Shown: positions 54,511-64,000 of the stretch, one piece after another
How positions within the stretch are numbered: the first letter of the stretch is position 1
Layout of the letters: each line of letters opens with the position of its first letter
Assembly (NCBI RefSeq): GCF_048544455.1
Contig: NC_133532.1
Coordinates: 89,111,156 to 89,175,155 of the forward strand
Reading direction: 5' to 3'
DNA from: Silene latifolia
Taxonomy: Eukaryota; Streptophyta; Magnoliopsida; Caryophyllales; Caryophyllaceae
Length of the DNA stretch: 64,000 bases
Notes under the pieces: model-generated
Seen by the model: the letters and a program-made list of their open reading frames with translations, nothing else
Told to the model about the DNA's origin: nothing
The model's database searches: none
Program-made: the position numbers and the translations under genes

Positions 54511-56640
54511 CTACTGTAGAAGATTGTTCTGCCAGTGTCGTTGGCAGCGGTAAAAGGGGGAAATCCGATGGCCTTGGATGCACGTTGAACTGTGGTGTGG
54601 CTGATCCTAAATTGAAGTTCGTCTCAAGATTATGAAGGCAAACAAGTCGCTGTGTGAAAACATGTTGACTATGAGGAAAGAAGTGATTGACTACTGCCTA
54701 TTAGACGACCACATTCTCCCATTAGAGTATGGTTCTTTAAAACATATATTTTTGTGCAACTTTTTTTTATTAATGGTCTGATAATATTTGCAATGATATC
54801 TAAGTTTGAAAAAAGAATTACAAAAGTTGATATTGTTGCTAGTGTCATGTGATATTGTACGTTAATGGGTTTGATATTGTTTTAGAGTAGAAACCATTTA
54901 AATATGTGATATTGTTTGGTATAAGGCATGATATTGTATATAATCAAGTGTCACATAAAGAAAGATATTGTTCTGATTTTTGTTCACTTAATTTTGATAT
55001 TGTTGTGGTACACAGTGTGATATTGTTACATACGCAGGTTGATATTGTTAAATTGATACTGAAAAATAAGTAGGGCTTTTAAATTTATAAATGTTGCCAG
55101 TGACATGTGATATTTTTTTTAAATGATTGTGATATTGTTTCATATTAGACACCTTTTAAATAAGTGATATTTTTTAGTATTGGGATGATATTGTCTACAA
55201 TCAAGTATGATGTTCTGATAGTGGTTCAGAAGGGTACTGATATTATTTACCATGGACTGTGATATTTTTTAGCATGGACTGTGATATTGTTTATCAGGTT
55301 CACACTTCAGGAACGGTGATATAGCACACGTAAAAGTGATATTGTTTATACATATTCACGTTTTGATTAAAATGTAGTAACTCTTAAATGTAAAGGATTT
55401 GTTAACTTATATATATACATATATATATATACACTACAGGAATCAATAGTAGAAGTTACTGAAGGCAAAGAAGCGAATAGGGAAAAGATATTCGAAGAAT
55501 GGGACAAATTCATAAGAAGTAACACAGTTCCATGTAACATGGAAGCAGATTTGGTTTTTATTCAGATGGTGTTGCAAGAACACTATTTCTGTGTTTGTGT
55601 AAATTTTAAAACCGAGACGATTGAAGTGTTAGACAATACAGAGTACGACAACTGGGAGCAGACTGAAATATACAAGGCTGCTGATTCAGTGGTATGATTT
55701 ATTGATATTCTTGCTAGTGACATGTCATATGATTGTCTCATATTGTTACTAGGATAGGTTGAGTGTATACAGTAAATGGATATGATTGTTTGAGAAAATA
55801 ATGACTAATAGTATAACTCATTATTGTAGGCCTATCACATGAGTGGTTTCCTAGCAGGGAAAAATGTTGATAGAGCGCATGAAATAATAGATTTTGATGT
55901 TGTCAACACGAGTTTCAATTGGCAAAAGAAGGAAGCAAACAATACTGAATCGGGAAACTTCTTAATGATGCACATGATTCGGTATGAGGGGCGCTTGTTT
56001 GAAGTTTGAGTTGCGATCGAAAGTGCATAGGCGCTACTCTTTGGGTAGAAATAGCAAATGGCATTACTTTTAGCTGACATAAATGACATGAGGACAGCGC
56101 TGATTGGAAAAGTTAAAGAATTTACAGCGGGAAAGGGAGAGCTTTTAAATAGATTAAAGGAAAAGAGGAAGAATAACGAAGATGCAAAAGACAAGGGCAG
56201 TAAGATAAAAGGCAAGGATAATGTTGTTGAGAAGGACAATACTGTGGAAGAGGAAGTAACAATGGCAGAAGGTCCGCCAAAAGAGAGGGTCAATGTTCAA
56301 ACAAAAGCCAAGGAGGATGCTACTAGAATACCAACAATTAACACAGAAATACCCATTCTTCGCAATTCTCCAATCAGAAGGTAAAAACCAAAAACCTGAC
56401 TTTTACATTTCTGATATGGAATCATAACATTACGTTTCTGCTTTTATTTGCAAAAGACACAAAGGTAGAAATTTCACATAGAACCATAACATGCCATTTC
56501 TGTTTTTACAGACTACCTGAATCCAGACAAGATGGTGAAGATGATGCAAAAACACCCACAATCCAGTACAAACGACTGCAAATCCTAATAATAGAGGTAG
56601 AGGGATGGGTAGAGGAAGAGGACAAAAGTAGGACTAGGAA
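54511..56640 (+). pseudogene. Ulp1-like module 2, catalytic Cys replaced by Ser
   Basis: A second copy of the module 1 layout. GLGCTLNCGVADPKL at about 54575 matches NLGCTFQCGLPVKDD of module 1, and RKEVIDYCLLDDH matches RKDIMDYCFLTDH. An exon at about 55441-55691 contains EADLVFIQMVLQEHYFCVCV and VLDNTEYDNWEQ, keeping His and Asp. The next exon (from about 55831) has FNWQKKEANNTESGNFLMMH, where the module 1 Cys position is Ser. The tail at 56058-56384 is Lys/Glu-rich, and a last exon after an acceptor near 56510 has a shifted Gly-Arg-rich end. It is probably a tandem duplicate that lost protease activity. Frame breaks (e.g. near 54630 and 56010) make exact exons uncertain. Confidence 0.65.
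54827..55345. repeat. TGATATTGTT decamer-rich intron, shared with 61365-61665
   Basis: More than fifteen decamer-like copies. From about 55036 on, the sequence is collinear with 61365-61665, including GTATTGGGATGATATTGTCT and ATTTACCATGGACTGTGATA, so the two are a segmental duplicate and not only a low-complexity match. Confidence 0.8.
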
Positions 56641-56852
56641 TGTAATGCTGGTAGGACAGAGATGTGATATTGTTTCAGGAGTTGTGTGATATTTTGCGTA
56701 AGTTGTTGTGATATTAGTTCTCAGAAATAATAACAGCAGACAAGGTTGTTAAAATCTTTTTTCTTTGATATTGGTTTGGTACCCAGTGTGATATTGTTCC
56801 GTAAACAAGTTGATATTGTTGTATTTATTCTCTAAAATAAATCAGCGGATAG
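56641..56852. repeat. Decamer-rich spacer before CACTA element
   Basis: About seven GATATTGTT-like copies. It ends with TSD TAG (56850-56852). After removal of the CACTA element the reading AGCGGATAGGGATTTAAAA is restored. Confidence 0.75.
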
Positions 56853-57262
56853 CACTACAAAAAGAAATAAAACAGGCGACCGATTTTGGCGACTGAAATC
56901 AGTCGCTAAAATCAATTTGGCGACTGATTTCAGTCGCCAAACGTCAGTCGCAGACTTTAGTCGCCTTTTCTAATTTTGGCGACTAATATCGGTCGCCAAA
57001 TTTGGCGACTGACAAATCAGTCGCCAAATGTCTAAAATAGCGACTGAAATGGTAGTCGCCAAATTGGCGACTGATTTCTGGTAGTCGCCAAATTGGCGAC
57101 TGAACATCAGTCGCCAAATTCCCCTTCAGTCGCCAATTTTGGGTGACTAGGCCAATATCAGTGAGTCAAAATTGGCGACTGAAAGGGGGTTTGGCGACTA
57201 CCCAAAATCAGTCGCCAATTTGGCGACGGAATTTCAGTCGCCAAATCCCTTTTTCAGTCGCC
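56853..57262. repeat. CACTA left subterminal repeats
   Basis: About eighteen copies of TTGGCGACTGA or TCAGTCGCCAA in direct and inverted orientation; adjacent pairs can fold into hairpins. Such motifs are the binding sites of the second transposase protein in En/Spm. Confidence 0.88.
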
Positions 57263-57516
57263 AAAGCCACTGTATGTTTTGGTGGTTTTTTTCGTTTTCA
57301 TTGCTAGCCAAATATTTACAAGTTGCATACAAACCGATGTTCCACAACGCCATACATGCCAAACTTCAACACACACAACACCATACATTTCAACCCAACA
57401 CCACACATTTTCCCAAACTTCATTTCATATATTGAAAATGAAAGTTTTACAAGCTAAGATATTCTAAAGTTCAAGTCGAAAGTTCAAGTTTTACAAGCTT
57501 ACATGCTAAAATCATC

Positions 57517-58731
57517 TTACTTGGAAGCCAACACCGGCTCCAGTCCCCCCTTGTGGACCATGCGGATCAAAAGGATAAATGGTCTTTTCATACATAACCA
57601 AGGTGGTAAGTTGTATGGTGTGTCCATAACGGGCCAACAAGAATACTTCATCCCAAAATTACCGAAAGGATCAAATCCATCCGCACACAAGCCAAGTCGT
57701 ACATTGCGGAGTTCCTTGGCAAATTCAGGATACATCTGATCAAATCGTTTCCATTTTTCCCCATCACTAGGATGACTCATCTTCCCCGGAGCACGTGGGT
57801 TTTCTTTGTGCCATCTCATTTGTTCGGCAATGTTTTTGGTGGCATAGATTCTTTGAAGTCTTGGTGCGAGAGGAAAGTAAAACAATTGGTTACATGCTAT
57901 TGGTTTCTTACTCTTTTTGGCCCTCTTACTACCGTTGCCTTTTTTCAGCACCAAAACTGTATCTCCTTCACTTGTCTCATATCTATCCGCCCCACAATCT
58001 TTACATTTTTCAAGCAAAGCATCATCTTTCCAAAATAGCATACATCCTTCAGGACATGCATCAATCTTTTCATGCGGTAACTGAAGGCCTTTAACTACTT
58101 TTTTGGTAGTGTAGAAACTTCGGGTCATGATATTATCATCCGGGAAAGATTCCTCAAGGAACGAGGCAATGCCATCAACAGCAACAAATGGCATATTAAA
58201 CTCACATTTCAAGGTAACTAGCCTAGAAGCGGCTTGTAACAATGTCATTCTGCTTCCTTTATACAAGGGTTTTTCTGAGGCTTTTAACATGTCAATAAAG
58301 GCTTTTGCTTGTGGGTGTGGCGGTTGTTCTTCAGAAATGGTTGTATGGTCATCACTATTAAAAATAGTGGAATCCATAGCATCAACAACTATATCTCTAT
58401 ATGGGTTCTCATCATTTTGTATTTGTTGGGTGTGAGCTTGTTCATGAATTGGAGAATATGCTTCTCCATGTGAAATCCAATTGTAATAATTTGGCTTAAA
58501 CCCGTTTATAATGAGATGTTCTTCTACTACAATGTCAAGCTGGTATTTCAGGTTTTTGCATTTGGCACAAGGACACCTAAGTTTTTTGTCTACCATGTCA
58601 TATTCATCTTGTTCTTTAGCAAATTCAATAAACTCGCTAACACCCTTTATAAATCTAGCGATACGACGTCTTTTCTTATTGGAATGGTCTAATCTTCCTT
58701 CATACATCCATGAACGTTCCAATCTCTTCAT
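57517..58731 (-). pseudogene. TNP2-type CACTA transposase, N-terminal part (404 aa)
   Basis: Start MKRLERSWMYEGRL at 58731. The transposase-associated domain is at about residues 5-75 (RSWMYEGRL...FIEFAKEQDEYDM...RCPCAKCKN). The Tnp2 part is at about residues 180-385: LKCEFNMPFVAVDGIASFL, ACPEGCMLFWKDD, CKDCGADRYE, LGLCADGFDPFGNFG and YNLPPWLCMKRPF. Full TNP2 proteins are about twice this length. Here the reading changes right after WLCMKRPFILLI, so the rest of the catalytic region is missing and the ORF ends at VLASK. Three zinc-binding Cys clusters are intact. The unbroken ORF could still give a DNA-binding protein without catalysis; that is inference. Confidence 0.85.
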
Positions 58732-60219
58732 TTTAATCTAAAGAAGACCACACAATAATTTAAACATTTTTAAAAAATAACAATAATATTACATACAAAA
58801 TTTAAACATTATACTCCACTTTATACAATAAACATATGAAAACAATATATAAATATTGTCAATAAGTAATCCATCTTCGAATGGGGTCCTTATCACTCCA
58901 ACCTAAACCCGTCAATGTACGTTTCAAGTCACTAGCAAACACATTTGTAATTTATTAATGAGGAAAAATTCGACAAAGAATTCCCTTGATTCTCCAAATA
59001 CACATCTATGTAGAATAACTAATTACTCCATATATACATGTATTCGGAGAACATTAAAGGGATCGCCACCAAACTCATTCCTCAATAATAAATCACAAGT
59101 ACGTGTTTACTACCTAAATGACTTGAAACGTACAAAGACAGTCCTAAAATGGGGACTATTCAAGAATTACTCCTAATGAGTAACTCTTGAACGGGTACTA
59201 AGTCAACATCAAATCAAACAACAACACAATCAAGTACTAAATTAATTAAGTCAATCAATAGCACAATTCAACCACATAATAAAGGTTTCTATCCTAAAGT
59301 CCGTAGCATAATTCGAACTAAAATTAGTAAATTTAAAAGGTAACTGGTAAGAGGAGGTTACCTAATCAAGTAAAAGCAAAAATGAAAAGAAAACAAGAAG
59401 CAACAGCTACCGCGTACGGTGGTGCCTAGCAGCGCGGTGACAACCCTGAAAAGAGAAAAGAAAAACAAAAAAAATAAGGTTATTCAACCTCAATTCATGA
59501 ATAACATGAATTATCAAACTAAATTTATCAAAATCAAGTCCTAAAGAAGGTTCCACTTAGCTAATAGCTAATTTCTCTTAATCCAAAAGATGGTTCCACT
59601 TAGCTAATTCCATTAATGCAAAAGACGGTTTCACTTAGCTTAATATTAATAATAATAAGACGGTTTCACTTAACTTAGTAATAATAATAATAATAATAAT
59701 ATTAATTAAGACGGTTCCACTTAGCTTAATACTAATGATAATGAGACGGTTTCACTTAGCTACCAACACCAAACACCACCCCACCCACGCCCACCACGGC
59801 CCACCCACGGCCGAACCGCCACCCACCGACCAACCCCCACCCATAACCCTAAACCAAGACAAAAACCCCCTTAATCATTCCTTTTTAATTCAAACACAAA
59901 TAAAACTAAATCTAACTACAAATTAATCTAACATACTAACTACAAATAAATCTAACAAACTAACCACAAATTAATCAAACTAACTACAAATTAATCTAAC
60001 AAATTAAACTAATTAAACTGAAATTAAACAAAAAAAAACTAACCTTATTAAAGAGGGTGGATGTGGCGGTGGAAATGGCGGTGGAAATGGTGGTGGAAGT
60101 GGCGGTGGAAGTGTGGTTGTGTCGTCGAATTTAGTCGCTCGTCGTCGTCGCTGCTTCTCGCCCCTTTTTTTTTCGAAAGAGTAAAGTAGGATAGAGGGGG
60201 ATCTGGTTTCTATAAAAAA
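58732..60219. other. CACTA interior, non-coding repeats
   Basis: No gene. About six units of GACGGTTTCACTTAGCTTAAT or variants lie at 59545-59765. An (AAT)n stretch is at 59668-59702, ACTACAAATTAATCTAAC-type repeats at 59915-60015, and (GGTGGA)n-like repeats at 60056-60115. Confidence 0.65.
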
Positions 60220-60456
60220 AATTGGCGACTGAAATTACATTTGGCGACTGCAATTCAGTCGCCAAATTGGCGACTACCTAGAAATCCGTCGCCAAACTTA
60301 AAAAATTAGTCGCCAAATTTGATTCCCTTTTTAAAAAAGCTAGTCGCCAAATTAGCGACTGAATTCAGTCGTTAATTTGTATATCAGTCGCCAAATTGGC
60401 GACTACGATTATCAGTCGCCAAATTTCGGTTGCCTGTTTTAGTTTTTCTTGTAGTG
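60220..60456. repeat. CACTA right subterminal repeats
   Basis: About eight copies of TTGGCGACTGA or its complement, ending in the terminal inverted repeat. Confidence 0.88.
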
Positions 60457-60459
60457 TAG

Positions 60460-61723
60460 GGATTTAAAAATTCCTTTTTAGTTGGATAAGTTTTTTTGTA
60501 CACATTGTGATATTATTAAGTACAATGGTTGATATTGTTTTATTGCTTCTAAGAAATAACAAACAACGGATATGGAATTAAAAATCCTTTTAACTTTGAT
60601 ATTTCTATGGTACAAATTGTGATATTATTGCACTCACTGGTTGGTATTGTCTAGTATGTACTGTGATATTTTTTTCATATTTTTGTAATATTGTTTCCTA
60701 AAAACATCCAATTGTAGTGGTAATATTTATGAATAATGGTGATATTGTTTCACTTGAAATGTGATATTCCTTAGTAGTATTTTAAAGTATAATACAATAT
60801 AATAAAATACGTATACAAGCAAGTGTAATGTTGTGATATTGTTTAACTATTATGATGATATTTTTTTGAATCAAGTGTGATATTCCTTCAAATGAGGTGG
60901 GATAGTATTTAATAATGGCAACAAAACAACATTAGTAATTATGCGGTTTTTATAACATTGATACCCAAAAAATGGAGAGAATACAAAAATTGATGCCATT
61001 TGGAATGACATACAAGAAAAATAATTGAATAGTGTAAGCAATAAAAAGTCGATTGTGAAAAGTTGATGATGTAAAATAGACTTCCTCAGCATACAGAAGC
61101 CCTTAATCACTATCAACAAGTGAAGAAATCTGCAAAACAAACAGAAAAAAATAGTGACATAACGTCAGTAATAAGTTTGACAAAATATAACTTTTTTTTT
61201 ATCAACTTCTGGTAAACTGTGATATTGTTTCAAAGGTTGTATGATATTATGTTTTAGTTGTTGTGATATTAATCCTCAGGAATGAACAACAGTGGCTAGG
61301 GATATAAAAATCCTTTTTTCTTTGATATTGTTTGGGTACATAGTATGATATTATTGCATACACGTGTTGATATTGTTTAATTGATTCTGAAAATAGATAG
61401 GGATTTAAAATTGATAAATGTTGCCAGTGACAAGTGATATTGTTTTTAAATGATTGTGATATTGTTTCAAAGTAGACACCTTTTAAATAAGTGATATTTT
61501 TTAGTATTGGGATGATATTGTCTACAATCAAGTATATATTCTGATAGTGGTTCACAAGGGTACTGATATTATTTACCATGGACTGTGATATTTTTTAGCA
61601 TGGACTGTGATATTGTTTATTAAGGCCACACTTCAGGAACTGTGATATAGCACACGTAAAAGTGAAATAATAAAAGTTGTAAGACAAATTACTTACATCG
61701 GATTCATGATCAAACGAATGATG
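60460..61723. repeat. TGATATTGTT decamer-rich spacer downstream of FAR1-like gene 2
   Basis: More than twenty decamer-like copies, in two blocks (60470-60900 and 61200-61650). The second block is collinear with the Ulp1 module 2 intron at 55036-55345. No domain-bearing ORF is present. Confidence 0.75.
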
Positions 61724-64000
61724 TCATGTATCAACAGCTGGATTAGGGCAATTCCGCTTATCATGATGTGCCATTTGTTTACAATTATTGCAAAATCTTT
61801 TCGGCTTTTGTGCCTTTGCAACGGACTGATCTTTCTTGGACATCAACCTCTTGCCACTACCCTTGTTTTTTGATTGAACATGAGGTAGTATAAGGACCTC
61901 AGATGAAGACTTAACCCCAAGGAGCATCTCCAACTCTTGCTGTTTAGTCAATTTTTCAGCACCAGACTTGAAATTTTGTCTAAATGTCTTCAGTAATGAA
62001 GTCAGTTCATTTATGTGATTTTCAGCAGAGATTTGAGCAGTGTTAAAGTTGAGTAGAATTCGGACCAGATAAAAAATCAAGCTTAGTGACATCCGACGAA
62101 TTAAAATCATCCAACAATTGACCGTGAACATTATACAAGGGCATTTTTTTAGTGTTCTTTGTCCACCTACTGAGAAGATACTTATCAGGTATCTTCTTGA
62201 TCCATTTACCTGATAAAATCCAGATGATGTGTTTACATATGTATCCCTTCCTCTCAAACAGCTTGCATGAACATGTTGCATCAAACGTTGAAGGATTAAA
62301 TGCGACAGTGTAAGTCTTATGGAAGATAGAATCTTCAACATCTAGGAACCTTGTACTGCCCTCCCTTGAAGAATCACCAGCACTACATGAGTTTAGAGAA
62401 TCAACGCACTTCTTTGGAATTCATAAAAGAGAGCGTGCGTATAAACAGTCGATGCATGAACCTCAAGGCTAAGAAGGGTTTTGGTTTGAGGTAGGGAGTG
62501 ATCACTATCTCTGTCAAGAGATTTTTGGGTGTACCGTTGCTGATCCATAGCACTTTGAAAGCGCATCCAAAACTCAACAAGTGTGCCATGAGGATTCTCA
62601 AAGCGCTTAAAGAAGCTGTTTTCGCTCTCAGAGCGTTGCGTTGTTCTTAAAAGACAACCAAGAGGAATATCACGATAATACGCTGGAATCCAACGTTGCC
62701 GCTTGGAAAACAGATATTGCAACCATGCATTATCTTCCAATTGAAACTCACTGATCAACGAACACCACATCTCTTCGAAGTCACAAGGCTCTAAGTCTGA
62801 ATCCCAAACAACAGAATTCAGACGAGTGACAAAGTCAGTCTCTTTGGTCACTGTCGTGCCTAACTTTTCAGGTAATTTCTTCATAATATGCCACATGCAA
62901 TAGCGGTGGGCAGCAGTCGTAAAAGTAGCAGGGACTGCAATTTTCATAGCAGGACATTGATCAGTAAAAAAGAAATGGGGTTCCTTTCCACCCATACAAT
63001 CTAAGAATTTTGTGAAAATCCATTTAAAATTCTGGTCATTCTCCCTAGACATAAGCGAAGCGCCAAAAGTGACGGACTTCTTGTGATGATCAACACCAGT
63101 AAAGGGAGCAAAGATCATGTTGTACTTATTAGTTGAATAGGTTGGGTCAAAAGTCACCGCCTCACCGTTTAGAGCGTAATTACGACGTGCTGCTGCATCA
63201 GCCCAAAATACACGAAACAAACACTTATTCTGATCAATATCATAGGCATAATAAAAACCTTCCTGGGTTTCATGAAGGGTTTCCAACTGGTCTACAAACA
63301 TTTGTGCATCCTTAAGACCTATAAAACACTTGATTTCCCTTCCAAAATTCTTAAAGTCAGTCAAAGAAGCTCCAATATTTTCATAGCCGTCAACATATTC
63401 CTTGACGGACCTGAAAGTAGAGGTTGGGCCAATATTGACCTTGCAATTATAAACGATGGTTTGTTTATGTTCAAAAGCAAGGTTTCTACATTTTTTCTGA
63501 AATTCTCTATACTTGAGTGGAGAAAAACGGTGGTTATGGGCAGCATGAAACTGATCAACAACAAAGAGTGGCACTTGAACTTGGTCAATTTCTTTAATAA
63601 CAAATTTAAAGAAAATCCTAGCTTTACAACCAATCCTAGTAACCTTAGTCTTCTTCGGATTATAGGCCTTGACCATTGGCTCCTCCTCCTCACCAGTAAT
63701 GGGTAATATTGTCGGCTTAGAATCCCTAAATCCTTCCCGGTGACACACAATCAATTTTGTCCTAATATCTCCACTAATACGAAACCTTTTCGTTGAAGAT
63801 TTCCTTGGTTCAAAACCACATGCTATTGCATAAGTCTCATAAAACTGTATACCCTCATCTAACGTAGCAAAAGTTTGTCCTATTGTATGTGTAAATTCAG
63901 TTGCAATATTTCTGACCCACTCCTCAGAACCTCCAGGGGTCACCATCAAAGAAAGACGATTCCCAGCATACACCTCATCAACGTCTATGCATTGTGGAGT
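61724..64000 (-). pseudogene. FAR1/MULE transposase gene 2, runs off right edge
   Basis: Minus strand, open to the window edge. The reading VYAGNRLSLMVTPGGSEEWV has no ATG yet, so the start is outside. A long intact stretch (64000-62393) has FAR1-type DNA-binding residues (GIQFYETYAIACGFEPRKS, KLIVCHREGF). The MULE core reads AVTFDPTYSTNKYNMIFAPF and FFTDQCPAMKIAV, with HRYCMWHIMKKLPEKLG and QRSESENSFFKRFENPHG. A one-base loss near 62428 shifts frame. The SWIM finger (CSCKLFERKGYICKH) follows, then a second frame change near 62055 and a C-terminal knuckle-like CNNCKQMAHHDKRNC. Same family as gene 1 but clearly diverged. In the family it cuts and joins Mutator-like element ends. Confidence 0.88.

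Larger units (their letters stand above)
56853..60456 (-). mobile_element. CACTA (En/Spm) transposon, truncated transposase
   Basis: Ends CACTACAAAAAGAAAT... and ...TTTTTCTTGTAGTG are imperfect inverted repeats of about 30 bp, continuing into AAAACAGGC(G/A)ACCGA. The TSD is TAG on both sides (56850-56852, 60457-60459). Both subterminal regions are filled with TTGGCGACTGA in both orientations. One transposase fragment is on the minus strand. At 3.6 kb and lacking the catalytic core it is non-autonomous, probably mobilised in trans in the past. Confidence 0.93.

Noticed and set aside
58127-58741. Plus-strand ORFs opposite the CACTA transposase
   Set aside because: Shadows of the minus-strand TNP2 coding sequence.

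Overview
The window is repeat-dominated nuclear DNA from a flowering plant, probably a eudicot with a large genome. The evidence is plant-type LTR retrotransposons (Athila-like, Tat-like and Sirevirus-like), a CACTA element, FAR1/MULE transposases, intron-containing coding remnants and plant tRNA-primed binding sites. I found no convincing single-copy host gene, no tRNA or rRNA gene and no CRISPR array. Most coding regions are broken.

Positions 1-45561 are a nested stack of LTR retrotransposons. The oldest layer, element B, is an Athila-like Ty3/gypsy element on the minus strand. Its 5' LTR is at 44141-45561, and its gag and protease pieces are spread over 43985-43741, 32726-32081 and 8201-6442. 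Its 3' end lies off the left edge. Three elements sit inside it. Element A (1-6441, minus, cut by the window edge) is a gag-only Athila-like derivative. Element S (8202-32080, plus) is a Sirevirus-like Ty1/copia element with an env-like ORF. Element C (32727-43740, plus) is an Athila-like element with gag, protease and an env-like ORF but no RT or integrase. The 3' LTR of S is split by element T (19444-31482, plus), a Tat-like gag-only element with LTRs of about 3.2 kb. Target-site duplications support S (GACTC), T (CTTAT) and C (GTAAC), and the interrupted sequences rejoin exactly when the insertions are removed.

Positions 45562-64000 are DNA-transposon territory. A tandem array of about 170-185-bp units, each able to fold into a long hairpin carrying telomere-like TTTAGGG sequence, lies at 45562-47025. 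A broken FAR1/MULE transposase gene follows (47276-50706, minus). It is divergent from an intron-containing region encoding two Ulp1-like (C48) cysteine protease modules (52080-56640, plus). A truncated CACTA element (56853-60456, TSD TAG) is inserted next, and a second, better preserved FAR1/MULE transposase (61724-64000, minus) runs off the right edge. Many copies of a TGATATTGTT-like decamer fill the introns and spacers of this half.

The most unusual recurring signal is that four retrotransposon families each carry their own short palindromic motif, repeated in the LTR and also inside the element, sometimes in protein-coding sequence. The motifs are GTCGATCGAC in A, CTCGATCGAG in B, AATCCGNNCGGATT in C, and GTTATAGC-loop-GCTATAAC in S. 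All identity and similarity statements are by eye; nothing was aligned or searched computationally.
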